10,579 nt of DNA from Sulfitobacter sp. (GCA_024636405.1 JAGXHC010000009.1:1-10579), one strand, 5' to 3'; counted from the stretch's first letter, positions 1-7,423 are shown. Numbers and translations: made by a program. Notes: generated from the letters alone by a model not told the origin.

Positions 1-740
1 AGGTAACGGCCTGCACGTGCGCCGCCGACGCGCTGGATCGCATTGACGCGACGTGTGATCTGCTGATCACCGATCACAAAATGCCCGGTTCCGACGGTTT
101 CGAGTTGGCAAAGAGCCTGCGACGTGCGGGCCACGCTTTGCCGATCCTGTTGCTAAGCGAGACGCCCGACCACGCCCGGAAAAATCCGGCCCGGCCCCAG
201 GTGCAGCGAGTGTTGCAAAAGCCCTTGTCGCGGCAGGTATTGCTGGCAGAGCTTCAGGCCTGCACGCCGCACCCGGAAACCGCGGTCTCTGCGCCCCCGG
301 CCGACACGCCACCGCCCTTGCGGCCAATGCGCATTTTGGCCGCGGAAGACAACAAGACCAACCAATTGGTGTTTCGCAAGATGATCAAGAACCTGAACGT
401 TGAGCTTAGCGTCGCGAACAATGGCGAAATGGCCGTCGCTTTGTTCAAGTCCAATCAGCCCGATCTTGTGTTTATGGACATCTCAATGCCCAAGATGGAT
501 GGAAAGCAGGCCACACGCGCCATCCGCGCCCTTGAGGCAGACAGCGGTGGACATGTGCCCATTGTCGCACTCACGGCGCACGCGATGGATGGCGACGACG
601 CGGGCATTCTGGCTGCGGGGCTGGATCATTATTTGACCAAACCGCTGCGCAAGCCGCTGATCATTGCGCAGATCACAGATGCCTGGACTGATGCAATGGA
701 ACCGCTGGACGTGGAAGTACCCGATCAGGCTGCGGAGTAG
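1..740 (+). CDS. Hybrid histidine kinase or multi-receiver response regulator, C-terminal part (5' end outside window)
   Basis: The frame is open from base 3, so the first 245 visible residues are the C-terminal part of a longer protein. Two receiver (REC) domains are seen. The first is cut at its N-terminus: its phospho-acceptor is D24 in LLITDHKMPGSDG, and its conserved lysine lies in VLQKPL; a serine stands where the usual Thr/Ser sits (LLLSE). A Pro/Ala-rich linker (about residues 92-108) leads to a complete second REC from about residue 109: acidic pair in AAEDN, phospho-acceptor D159 in LVFMDISMPKMDG, threonine in ALTAHA, lysine in LTKPL. Tandem C-terminal receivers after a kinase core are typical of hybrid sensor kinases, so phosphorelay signalling at the membrane or in the cytosol is inferred; the kinase domain itself is not in view. 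The last 16 bp overlap the end of yaaA on the other strand. Confidence 0.85.
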   Translation, partial: VTACTCAADALDRIDATCDLLITDHKMPGSDGFELAKSLRRAGHALPILLLSETPDHARKNPARPQVQRVLQKPLSRQVLLAELQACTPHPETAVSAPPADTPPPLRPMRILAAEDNKTNQLVFRKMIKNLNVELSVANNGEMAVALFKSNQPDLVFMDISMPKMDGKQATRAIRALEADSGGHVPIVALTAHAMDGDDAGILAAGLDHYLTKPLRKPLIIAQITDAWTDAMEPLDVEVPDQAAE

Positions 741-1504
741 GGCCGCACAAACACGGGGCGTTCCGGCGTGGACGCATCCGCCTGCCACACGTATCCGCCA
801 CCGTCGAAATCGCGCAGCGCTTCGGAGTCGACCAGACGGTTCTGCACGATGAACCGTGCCATCGCGCCGCGCGCCTTTTTGGCGAAAAAGCTGACGATCT
901 TTGGCCCCTTGCCGTTGCCCTTGTCCTCCATGAATTGCGGAGTGATCACCCTCAGTTTCAGCGCCTTGGAGGACACTGCACCAAAATATTCCTGGCTGGC
1001 ACAATTGATCAGCACGTCAGTACCGATGTCTTCTGCCTGTGCATTCAGCGCTTTTGAAAGATCGTCGCGCCAATAGTCATAGAGGTTCTTACCGCGCCGC
1101 GTCTTCAAACGGCTGCCCATTTCAAGACGATAAGGCTGGATCGCGTCCAAGGGGCGCAACACCCCGTATAGCCCTGACAGAATGCGCAAATGGTCCTGCG
1201 CCCACGCCATTTCGTCGGCATCAAGGCTTGCAGCTTCCAGTCCCTGATAGGTATCACCGGCAAAGGCCAGCGCGGCAGGCCGCGTCACATCGACATCAGG
1301 CACCTCTTCGAACGCATTGAAACGATCCCGGTTCAGTCGCGCCAGATCATCGCTCAGATCCATCAGCGCCTTGAGCCGCCCCAGCGTCAGATTGCGCGCC
1401 GTGCGGGCCAACCGCACCGCGTCATCGCGAAATTCCGGCTGCGTCGCGATCACGTCCCGCCCTGTCCAGTCCAGCCGTTTAGCCGGAGAAATCACCACCA
1501 ACAT
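725..1504 (-). CDS. yaaA: Peroxide stress protein YaaA (UPF0246 / DUF328)
   Basis: A 259-residue cytosolic protein, close to the length of E. coli YaaA. Recognisable family signatures are the N-terminal VISPAKRLD, FAGDTYQGL (about 81-89), SGLYGVLRPLDAIQPYRLEM (110-129), NLYDYW (140-145), NCASQEYF (167-174) and FFAKKARGAMARF (206-218). In E. coli the protein is induced by OxyR and lowers intracellular free iron during hydrogen-peroxide stress, limiting Fenton damage to DNA and protein; the same role is inferred here. The ATG at 1504 has an AAGGGGG Shine-Dalgarno at about 8 bases. It lies 31 bp downstream of recQ on the same strand and is probably co-transcribed with it, a plausible pairing of DNA repair and oxidative-stress functions. 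It ends inside the tail of the convergent receiver-domain gene. No OxyR site was identified. Confidence 0.93.
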   Translation of the reverse strand: MLVVISPAKRLDWTGRDVIATQPEFRDDAVRLARTARNLTLGRLKALMDLSDDLARLNRDRFNAFEEVPDVDVTRPAALAFAGDTYQGLEAASLDADEMAWAQDHLRILSGLYGVLRPLDAIQPYRLEMGSRLKTRRGKNLYDYWRDDLSKALNAQAEDIGTDVLINCASQEYFGAVSSKALKLRVITPQFMEDKGNGKGPKIVSFFAKKARGAMARFIVQNRLVDSEALRDFDGGGYVWQADASTPERPVFVRPYSAA

Positions 1505-1535
1505 TATCTAGCCCCCTTGCGCCTTGCGGCATTAC

Positions 1536-3581
1536 CTAGCCTGCGTCGCGCAGCGCGTCCAGAAATGCCGGCCCAAAGCGTTCGGCGTGGCGTGCGCCCA
1601 GCAGCCGCTCGATGGTGGCGATATCCGGCGCATGAAGCTGTGCCACTTTTGCAAGTTGCGACGCCGAACAGGTCATCGGCTTGTCCGTGCCTGCGGCGCC
1701 ACGCGCCAATTCTGCCTGCACTTGCAACAGCTTGTCGTACACGTCACCCGCCCCACGACCCGCCAGCTTGCGGCGGCTTGGATGCATTTGTTGCGCTTCG
1801 CCATTGATCACTTCCAGAAAAGCCGCGCCGTAGCTTTCAAGCTTTTTCGCGCCTACGCCGCCGATCCTGGCCATGGCGTCAAGGTTGGCAGGCCGCGTCT
1901 CTGCCATTTCAATCAAAGTGCGGTCGGTAAAGATGATGTACGCGGGCACCTTGCCCGCCTCGGCAAAGGCGCGCCGTTTTGCCTTCAGCGCAGACAGCAG
2001 TGGTGCGTCTTCGTCGCTGACCATTGCCTTGACCGCCGGTCGCCGTGCGGATGCCGCCGCCTTGATGCTGTCGCGCCGCAATTCGATCTGCGCCTCGTCA
2101 CGCAGGATCGGCAGTGCTGCGTCCGTCATGCGCAACGCGCCGTGCCGTTCTGCATCTGGCCGCACCAGATCATGGCCCATCATCTGCCGGAATACCGCCT
2201 GCCATTCGTTGCGATTATATTCAGTTCCAACGCCATACGTCGGCAGCGACTGGTGACCGCGTTGGCGGATCTTGTCTGTCTCATTGCCCAGCAGAATGTC
2301 TATCAGATGCCCCGCACCGAACCGTTCATCGGTGCGCAGGATCGCAGACAGCGCCTTGCGCACTGCGGTTGTGCCGTCAAACACCTCGGGTGGCGTGTCA
2401 CAAAGATCGCAACGCCCGCACGAACCGCCATGTTCATCGAAATAACCCAGCAATGTCTTGCGCCGACAGTGCAGCGCTTCGGCCAGTCCCAAAAGCGCGT
2501 TCAGCCGTCCGTGATCGGCCGCGCGACGTTCCGGAGGCGCGAGGCCTTCGTCAATCTGGCTGCGGCGCAGGCGGATGTCTTCGGAACCAAACAGCGTCAG
2601 CGTCTCGGCAGGTGCGCCATCACGTCCTGCGCGCCCGATTTCCTGATAATACGATTCAATGCTTTTGGGCAGGTCCGCATGTGCCACCCAGCGGATATCC
2701 GGCTTGTCGATGCCCATGCCAAAAGCCACCGTGGCCACAACGATCAACCCGTCTTCCTGCTGGAAACGTCGCTCCGCGATGCGCCGGTCCTCTGCTTCCA
2801 TGCCGCCATGGTAGTGCAGCGCGGACTGCCCGGCATCGTTCAATGCCCGCGCGATGCCTTCTGTCTTGGCGCGGGTTCCGCAATAGACGATGCCCGATTG
2901 GCCCTTGCGCGCGGCGGCAAAGTTCAGGATCTGGTTGCGCGGAGAATCCTTGGCGGCGAAGGCCAGATGGATGTTGGGCCGGTCAAATCCGCCCAAAAAG
3001 GTACGCGGCGGCGATCCGTCAAACAGCTTCTGCACGATCTCATCGCGGGTTTCTGCATCTGCTGTCGCGGTAAAGGCCGCCAACGGGACATCCAGCGTCC
3101 GCCGCAATTCGCCGATGCGCAGGTAATCGGGCCGGAAATCATGGCCCCATTGGCTGACGCAATGCGCTTCGTCCACCGCGATCATCCGCACATTTACCCG
3201 CCGCAGCATCCCCATGGCAGATCCCGCCGCAAGCCGCTCCGGCGCCATGTAGAGCAGCTTTAGCGTACCCGTCTCAAGCGCTTCCCAGACTGCGTCGGTT
3301 TCTTCGTCGGTATTGCCAGAAGTAAGAGCACCCGCAGACACGCCCGCCTCCTGCAAGGCGCGCACCTGATCGCGCATCAACGCAATCAGCGGGCTGATCA
3401 CTACTGTGACGCCCTCGCGCATCAATGCAGGTAGTTGAAAACACAGCGATTTGCCGCCGCCTGTCGGCATGATGGCCAGCACGTTTTCACCTGCTGTTAC
3501 GGCCTCCACAATCTCCTGCTGGCCGGGGCGGAAGGCATCAAAGCCAAATACGTCACGTAAAAGCGTGGCAGCGCCTGTCAT
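1536..3581 (-). CDS. recQ: ATP-dependent DNA helicase RecQ
   Basis: A 681-residue 3'-5' superfamily-2 DNA helicase acting in RecF-type recombination and stalled-fork repair. All helicase motifs are visible: Walker A MPTGGGKS (38-45), SPLIALMRDQV (63-73), DEAH (137-140) followed by the aromatic-rich loop CVSQWGHDFRPDY, FTATAD (170-175), GIVYCGT (230-236), VVATVAFGMGIDKPD (281-295) and motif VI QEIGRAGRDG (313-322). A four-cysteine zinc site follows (C372, C388, C391, C394), then the RQC winged helix (about 400-500) and an HRDC domain (about 523-593), then a tail of about 90 residues. The ATG at 3581 is preferred because AGGA sits 6 bases upstream; an in-frame GTG at 3605 lies within an inverted repeat and has no good Shine-Dalgarno. 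It appears to head the recQ-yaaA unit, with yggT 116 bp upstream. Confidence 0.96.
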   Translation of the reverse strand: MTGAATLLRDVFGFDAFRPGQQEIVEAVTAGENVLAIMPTGGGKSLCFQLPALMREGVTVVISPLIALMRDQVRALQEAGVSAGALTSGNTDEETDAVWEALETGTLKLLYMAPERLAAGSAMGMLRRVNVRMIAVDEAHCVSQWGHDFRPDYLRIGELRRTLDVPLAAFTATADAETRDEIVQKLFDGSPPRTFLGGFDRPNIHLAFAAKDSPRNQILNFAAARKGQSGIVYCGTRAKTEGIARALNDAGQSALHYHGGMEAEDRRIAERRFQQEDGLIVVATVAFGMGIDKPDIRWVAHADLPKSIESYYQEIGRAGRDGAPAETLTLFGSEDIRLRRSQIDEGLAPPERRAADHGRLNALLGLAEALHCRRKTLLGYFDEHGGSCGRCDLCDTPPEVFDGTTAVRKALSAILRTDERFGAGHLIDILLGNETDKIRQRGHQSLPTYGVGTEYNRNEWQAVFRQMMGHDLVRPDAERHGALRMTDAALPILRDEAQIELRRDSIKAAASARRPAVKAMVSDEDAPLLSALKAKRRAFAEAGKVPAYIIFTDRTLIEMAETRPANLDAMARIGGVGAKKLESYGAAFLEVINGEAQQMHPSRRKLAGRGAGDVYDKLLQVQAELARGAAGTDKPMTCSASQLAKVAQLHAPDIATIERLLGARHAERFGPAFLDALRDAG

Positions 3582-3597
3582 CCGGTTTCCTAAGATT

Positions 3598-3618
3598 GTC
3601 TGCACTTTCTATGCAGAC
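3598..3618. repeat. Perfect 7-bp inverted repeat in the recQ leader
   Basis: GTCTGCA (3598-3604), a 7-base spacer, then TGCAGAC (3612-3618), a perfect dyad starting 17 bp upstream of the recQ ATG. It may be a regulator's operator or a hairpin in the recQ 5' leader; the symmetric 7-7-7 layout fits either. No U-tract follows on either strand, so it is not an intrinsic terminator. Confidence 0.5.
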
Positions 3619-3626
3619 TCCCACAC

Positions 3627-3641
3627 TAACAAAGGGTGAAC
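3627..3641 (-). promoter_or_regulatory. LexA-box-like site GTTC-N7-GTTA upstream of recQ
   Basis: Read on the recQ strand the site is GTTC ACCCTTT GTTA, one base away from GTTC-N7-GTTC, the direct-repeat SOS box known for Rhodobacter and other alphaproteobacteria. It lies about 46 bp upstream of the recQ start, a sensible position for repression. One mismatch in eight informative bases makes chance a real possibility. Confidence 0.35.
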
Positions 3642-3697
3642 AAGGCTGCGCCGTGAGGGTTTTGCAGATTGCGCCGCGCAAGGCGCCCGTCAGATTT

Positions 3698-3985
3698 TCA
3701 GTAAAACGCCGCTGCGTTATTCATCAGCACAATCCGCAGGATCGCAACCGCAATCAGCACGATCAGCGGCGCAAGGTCGAGCCCGCCCATCGGCGGAATG
3801 ACTGACCGCACGCGGCTGTAGACAGGTTCCAGCAGGCGGTTCAGCCCTTCCCAAATCTGCGCAACAAGTGGCTGGCGCAGGTTAAGTACCTGAAAGTTGA
3901 TCAGCCAGGACATGATCACATGCGCAATGATAATGAACCAGACGATGTTCAAAAGCAGCATCAGGATCTGAAAGAGTGAGGTCAT
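3698..3985 (-). CDS. yggT: YggT family integral membrane protein
   Basis: A 95-residue protein with two hydrophobic segments, about residues 3-27 and 68-89, separated by a loop containing the family-typical stretch LLEPVYSRVRSVIPPMGG just before the second segment (GLDLAPLIVLIAV). Proteobacterial YggT proteins of one repeat are about this length; longer homologues have two copies. The family is found in the cytoplasmic membrane and has been linked to osmotic-shock tolerance and, in other phyla, to division-related or photosynthetic-complex assembly roles; its biochemical activity is unsettled, so none is claimed. The ATG at 3985 has an AAGG about 8 bases upstream. It is divergent from the MFS gene and 116 bp upstream of recQ; a GC-rich hairpin (GCGCC/GGCGC) just past its stop lacks a U-tract, so read-through into recQ is possible. 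Confidence 0.9.
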   Translation of the reverse strand: MTSLFQILMLLLNIVWFIIIAHVIMSWLINFQVLNLRQPLVAQIWEGLNRLLEPVYSRVRSVIPPMGGLDLAPLIVLIAVAILRIVLMNNAAAFY

Positions 3986-4065
3986 CGGGCAGGCCTTTCA
4001 TTGCGGTGACAGTCAGTTAAGCAAGCAGCGCACAAAGGGCAAGGGCAACTCAGTCCGGGGCCTTG

Positions 4066-4094
4066 TTGCACGGACAACGCCGAAAAACCATAAC
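4066..4094 (+). promoter_or_regulatory. Weak sigma-70-like promoter candidate for the MFS-mepA operon
   Basis: TTGCAC (4066-4071) and CATAAC (4089-4094) are 17 bp apart in the divergent yggT/MFS intergenic region, about 56 bp upstream of the MFS start. The match is only moderate (3/6 and 4/6). An imperfect dyad (TTGT/ACAA within GGC/GCC, about 4060-4081) covers the -35 part. Confidence 0.3.
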
Positions 4095-4149
4095 TTGCGT
4101 GACACGCCGCGCCCTGCTCTACCTCCTGATAAAAATGGACAGGGACGAC

Positions 4150-5523
4150 ATGGCAGATATCACACGACGCAAGCGCATCTGGGGCTGGTATTTCTTTGAT
4201 TGGGCCAGCCAACCCTACAACACCTTGCTGCTGACGTTCATCTTTGGTCCCTATTTCGCACAAACTGCAACAGCCTCAATGGTTGCGCAGGGCATGGAGC
4301 TTGGCGCGGCCAAGGCGCAAGCACAGGCTTATTGGGGTTACGGGCTGACCGCGGCGGGCATCACCATCGCCGTCCTTGCGCCGATCCTTGGCGCGGTCGC
4401 GGATTCGTCAGGCAAGCGGATGCCGTGGATCTGGTTGTTCTCCGCGCTTTACGTCATTGGTTCTGGCGCCTTGTGGTGGACGGCTCCTGCAGATTTTTCC
4501 GTGATCTGGGCACTGTTCTTTTTTGGCATCGGCCTGATCGGGATGGAGTTCGCGACGATCTTTACCAATTCTTACCTGCCTGAACTTGATCCCGACCCGG
4601 ATGAGCGTGGACGGCTGTCCGGGTCCGGCTGGGCGTTCGGATATGTCGGCGGCGTTTTGGCGCTGATGGTGATGATCGCACTGTTTCAGGCGGGGCCGTC
4701 GGGCAAGACCATGGCGGGGCTGTCGCCGGCCTTGGGCCTTGATCCCGCAACGTATGCAGATACCCGCATCGTCGGGCCGCTGACCGCGATCTGGTATGCG
4801 GTTTTCATGATACCGTTCTTTCTTTTCATGCGCGACAAGCCCAATCCGGCGGCGGCCCGCTATCGGTTGGGACAGGGCCTGTCTGATCTGGCCCGGACCT
4901 TGCGCAAACTGCCACGTCACCCGTCGCTGATGGCCTACCTCGGGTCGTCGATGTTTTACCGGGATGCGCTGAACGGGATGTACACATTTGGCGGGATTTA
5001 TGCGCTGGGTGTGCTGAACTGGTCGATCATCGACATTGGTGTTTTCGGCATTATCGCGGCGTTGTCAGGCGCGATTTTCTGCTGGATAGGCGGGCGCGTG
5101 GACCATGCCATCGGGCCAATGCCGGTGATTGTTACATGCTGCATCATCCTGATCCTGACCGCCTGCCTGATCATCTCGCTGACACCTACGTCCGTGCTTG
5201 GCATGACCGTAAGCGAAGCATCGCCACTGCCGGATTATCTGTTCTATCTTGCCGGTGCGCTGATCGGCGCGGCAGGGGGCGCGCTTCAGGCATCGTCGCG
5301 CAACATGCTGACGCGGCAAGGAAATCCAGAGCGTATGACCGAAGCCTTCGGACTTTATGCGCTGTCAGGCAAGGCGACGTCATTCATCGCGCCGGCACTG
5401 ATCGCAGTGGCAAGTGACCTTACGGGAAGTCAAAGATTGGGCATCACCCCCGTTGTGGGGCTGTTCATTATCGGGCTGATTCTGCTAGCATGGGTGAAAC
5501 CCAAGGGAGATTTCGTAAAATGA
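4150..5523 (+). CDS. UMF1-family MFS transporter (Atg22-like)
   Basis: A 457-residue integral membrane protein with about 12 hydrophobic segments and MFS organisation. The N-terminal WGWYFFDWASQPYNTLLLTF (from residue 11) is a hallmark of the bacterial UMF1 / Atg22-like branch. The loop between segments 2 and 3 reads GAVADSSGKRMPWIW, an MFS motif-A variant. A second half-repeat begins near the MAYLGSSMFYRDALNGMYTFGGIY stretch. Fungal Atg22 exports amino acids from the vacuole; the substrate of bacterial members is not known, so none is assigned. The ATG at 4150 is chosen because GGGA lies 4-5 bases upstream and the conserved region begins soon after; an ATG at 4135 has no Shine-Dalgarno. Its stop overlaps the mepA start as ATGA, so the two are translationally coupled. 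Confidence 0.92.
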   Translation: MADITRRKRIWGWYFFDWASQPYNTLLLTFIFGPYFAQTATASMVAQGMELGAAKAQAQAYWGYGLTAAGITIAVLAPILGAVADSSGKRMPWIWLFSALYVIGSGALWWTAPADFSVIWALFFFGIGLIGMEFATIFTNSYLPELDPDPDERGRLSGSGWAFGYVGGVLALMVMIALFQAGPSGKTMAGLSPALGLDPATYADTRIVGPLTAIWYAVFMIPFFLFMRDKPNPAAARYRLGQGLSDLARTLRKLPRHPSLMAYLGSSMFYRDALNGMYTFGGIYALGVLNWSIIDIGVFGIIAALSGAIFCWIGGRVDHAIGPMPVIVTCCIILILTACLIISLTPTSVLGMTVSEASPLPDYLFYLAGALIGAAGGALQASSRNMLTRQGNPERMTEAFGLYALSGKATSFIAPALIAVASDLTGSQRLGITPVVGLFIIGLILLAWVKPKGDFVK

Positions 5524-6467
5524 TCCTGAAAAATATCCTGATATCGGCCGCACTTGCGCTGGCGCTCGCAAGCTGCGGCGGCGGCAAGACGGAAACCGAC
5601 ATTGACGGGTCTGCCGTGACCCTGCCCACCATCGGGTCTTCCGGCGGCGCGCTGAGCAATGTGCAGGCCAAGCGCCTGTTTGGCGCAAAAAGCAATGCGT
5701 CGGGCCAATCGCCCGCGCCATTCGGCAGCTACGCCAAGGGGTGCCTCGCAGGTGGTGCGCAATTGCCCGAAACCGGGCCAACATGGCAGGCAATGCGCCT
5801 GTCACGCAATCGCAATTGGGGGCATCCTGAAACGGTCGATTTTATCAAAACTCTCAGTGCCAAGGCCGCGCGCCAGCCCGGCTGGTCCGGGATTTACGTC
5901 GGTGATATGAGCCAGCCACGCGGCGGGCCCATGTTGACCGGTCACGCAAGCCATCAGATCGGGCTGGATGCCGACATCTGGATGCTGCCGCCGAAATCGC
6001 TGAACCTCAGCCGGGCACAACGCGAGAATATCTCTTCCATATCAATGCGTCGGTCCAATGGGGCCTACGTTAACAGCAGTTGGACCCGTCAGCATCACGA
6101 GGTCCTCAAGGCTGCGGCAGAAGACCCCCGCGTCGCGCGGATTTTTGTCTTTCCGGGTGCCAAGGTGCAGATGTGCGAAGATGAAAAAGGCGACCGAGGC
6201 TATCTGCGCAAGATCCGCCCTTGGTATGGTCACCACTACCATTTCCATGTGCGCCTGGCCTGCCCCAAAGGTCTGCGCGGTTGCGTCGATCAGTCCACGC
6301 CGCCTGCCGGTGATGGCTGCGCCGATGCACGCAAATGGCAATCGGACATCCTGAATCCGCCCAAGCGCAAACCAGCGGATCCCAATGCGCCGAAACCCAA
6401 GCCCAAGCGCGAACTCGTGCTGGCCGATCTGCCCGCACAATGCAAATCCGTCCTCGACGCCAACTGA
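5520..6467 (+). CDS. mepA: Penicillin-insensitive murein DD-endopeptidase MepA (LAS family, M74), predicted lipoprotein
   Basis: A 315-residue zinc endopeptidase that cleaves D-alanyl-meso-diaminopimelyl cross-links in peptidoglycan. The zinc-site motif TGHASHQIGLDADIW gives H142, H145 and D152, and GHHYHFHVRL gives H238, H241 and H243; their spacing matches the E. coli ligands and active-site histidines (H110, H113, D120, H206, H209, H211). Six cysteines beyond the signal (75, 219, 248, 255, 267, 308) have the spacing of the three E. coli disulfides. The N-terminus MILKNILISAALALALASC ends in a lipobox (LASC, Cys19), so a membrane-anchored lipoprotein is predicted rather than the soluble periplasmic form of E. 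coli. A Lys/Pro-rich segment precedes the last cysteine. The start at 5520 overlaps the MFS stop (ATGA); the 3' end overlaps the next gene by 28 bp. Confidence 0.95.
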   Translation: MILKNILISAALALALASCGGGKTETDIDGSAVTLPTIGSSGGALSNVQAKRLFGAKSNASGQSPAPFGSYAKGCLAGGAQLPETGPTWQAMRLSRNRNWGHPETVDFIKTLSAKAARQPGWSGIYVGDMSQPRGGPMLTGHASHQIGLDADIWMLPPKSLNLSRAQRENISSISMRRSNGAYVNSSWTRQHHEVLKAAAEDPRVARIFVFPGAKVQMCEDEKGDRGYLRKIRPWYGHHYHFHVRLACPKGLRGCVDQSTPPAGDGCADARKWQSDILNPPKRKPADPNAPKPKPKRELVLADLPAQCKSVLDAN

Positions 6468-7333
6468 TCCGTACCTTGCTGTCCGTCTTTGTCGCCTGTG
6501 CTGCCTTGGCGGCACAGGCAGAGCAGGGGCTTCGGGTGATGTCCAACGTGATCTGGGCGCAGAACGATGCATGGTTCGGCGGTTTTTCAGGGATCGAGAT
6601 TTCGAATGACGGTGCCACGATGACGGTGGTTTCCGACAAGGGCCGTATTGTGCGCGCCAAGATGCTGCGGGACACCTCTGGCACGCTGAGCGCGATACAG
6701 GTCACGTCATCGGTGGCAATGACAGATCCATCGGGACGGTTTCTTAAGGGCAATCATACCGATGCGGAAGGGCTGGCGCAGGACGCTCAGGGGAGCCTGT
6801 TCGTATCGTTTGAGCACAAACATCGTGTGATGCGAATTAATCCGGCAACAGGGCGAACAGCGCCCTTGCCGCAAAGCCCTGATTACAACCTGTTCGGCCC
6901 GAATGCGGGGCTTGAGGCGCTGGCGGTCCATCCAGATGGGCGTTTGTTTGCCCTGCCCGAAGCTGCAGACAGGGCTGGATTTTTCCCTGTCTATGCGCTT
7001 GACGGGGAAAGCTGGCGCATCGTGGCGCGCATCCGCAAGCGGGGTCCGTTCCTGCCGGTGGGTGCTGACTTTGATCGCGACGGGCGGCTGTACCTGCTTG
7101 AACGCACGGTCACGCCGCTGGGCTTTCGCAGCCGTATCCGCCGGTTTGATCTGGACGCCGCCGCCTTGGGTGAACTCACCCTGTTCAGCACCACGCCCGC
7201 GCGGTTTGACAATCTGGAATCGCTCAGCGTCTGGACCGACCCGCACGGAAAGACACGTCTGACCGCCATTTCTGACGACAACTTTTTGCCGATACAGCGC
7301 ACCCAGATCGTAGAGTTCACGCTCACGGAATGA
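6440..7333 (+). CDS. Exported esterase-like activity of phytase family protein
   Basis: A 297-residue predicted exported protein of the phytase-like domain family (beta-propeller-like, often annotated esterase-like activity of phytase). The core shows repeated blade-like strands: GFSGIEISNDGATMTVVSDKG, HTDAEGLAQDAQGSLFVSFE, NAGLEALAVHPDGRLFALPE, ADFDRDGRLYLLER and FDNLESLSVW. The start MQIRPRRQLIRTLLSVFV gives a signal peptide with predicted cleavage at AQA|EQ (after residue 27); the n-region also contains RRQLI, which fits a minimal twin-arginine pattern RR-x-hydrophobic-hydrophobic. The ATG at 6440 is inside the end of mepA (28-bp overlap, other frame) and has no clear Shine-Dalgarno, so coupled translation from mepA is likely. 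The substrate is not known; phytase activity should not be assumed from the name. Confidence 0.85.
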   Translation: MQIRPRRQLIRTLLSVFVACAALAAQAEQGLRVMSNVIWAQNDAWFGGFSGIEISNDGATMTVVSDKGRIVRAKMLRDTSGTLSAIQVTSSVAMTDPSGRFLKGNHTDAEGLAQDAQGSLFVSFEHKHRVMRINPATGRTAPLPQSPDYNLFGPNAGLEALAVHPDGRLFALPEAADRAGFFPVYALDGESWRIVARIRKRGPFLPVGADFDRDGRLYLLERTVTPLGFRSRIRRFDLDAAALGELTLFSTTPARFDNLESLSVWTDPHGKTRLTAISDDNFLPIQRTQIVEFTLTE

Positions 7334-7341
7334 CTTGCGCC

Positions 7342-7386
7342 GGGTCGGACGACCCCGTAATGCACCCTCGTCTGCGATCCCCGCAG
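7342..7386 (+). other. Two adjacent hairpins in the leader of the queuosine-precursor transporter gene
   Basis: GGGTC-GGAC-GACCC (7342-7355) and CTGCG-ATCCC-CGCAG (7372-7386) are perfect 5-bp stems in the 90-bp spacer before the yhhQ-type gene. No U-tract follows either one. They may be leader structure or a processing/attenuation region. They do not match the preQ1 riboswitch classes I can recall. Confidence 0.35.
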
Positions 7387-7423
7387 GCCAAGTCGCCGCA
7401 CCCTTGCATAAAACGGTTTACAT

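Noticed and set aside
1524..3263. Long rightward open frame of 579 codons opposite recQ
   Set aside because: It is antisense to a complete RecQ with every helicase motif; the translation has biased composition and no recognisable domain, as expected for a shadow frame in GC-rich DNA.
3582..3605. RecQ start at GTG 3605
   Set aside because: The GTG sits in the spacer of a perfect inverted repeat with no good ribosome-binding site; ATG 3581 has AGGA at 6 bases.
3660..3697. Terminator between yggT and recQ
   Set aside because: A GCGCC/GGCGC hairpin is present but no U-tract follows on either strand.
4063..4149. N-terminal extension of the MFS transporter from TTG or from ATG at 4135
   Set aside because: Neither upstream start has a Shine-Dalgarno, the added residues are not hydrophobic or family-like, and the ATG at 4150 is well placed.
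3982..4263. 93-codon cysteine-rich leftward frame upstream of yggT
   Set aside because: It overlaps the real MFS N-terminus in antisense and has no ribosome-binding site or known domain.
7334..7423. preQ1 riboswitch before the queuosine-precursor transporter
   Set aside because: The conserved loop and A-rich tail of preQ1-I are not found, and the hairpins do not fit the other preQ1 classes as I recall them; kept only as an unexplained leader structure.
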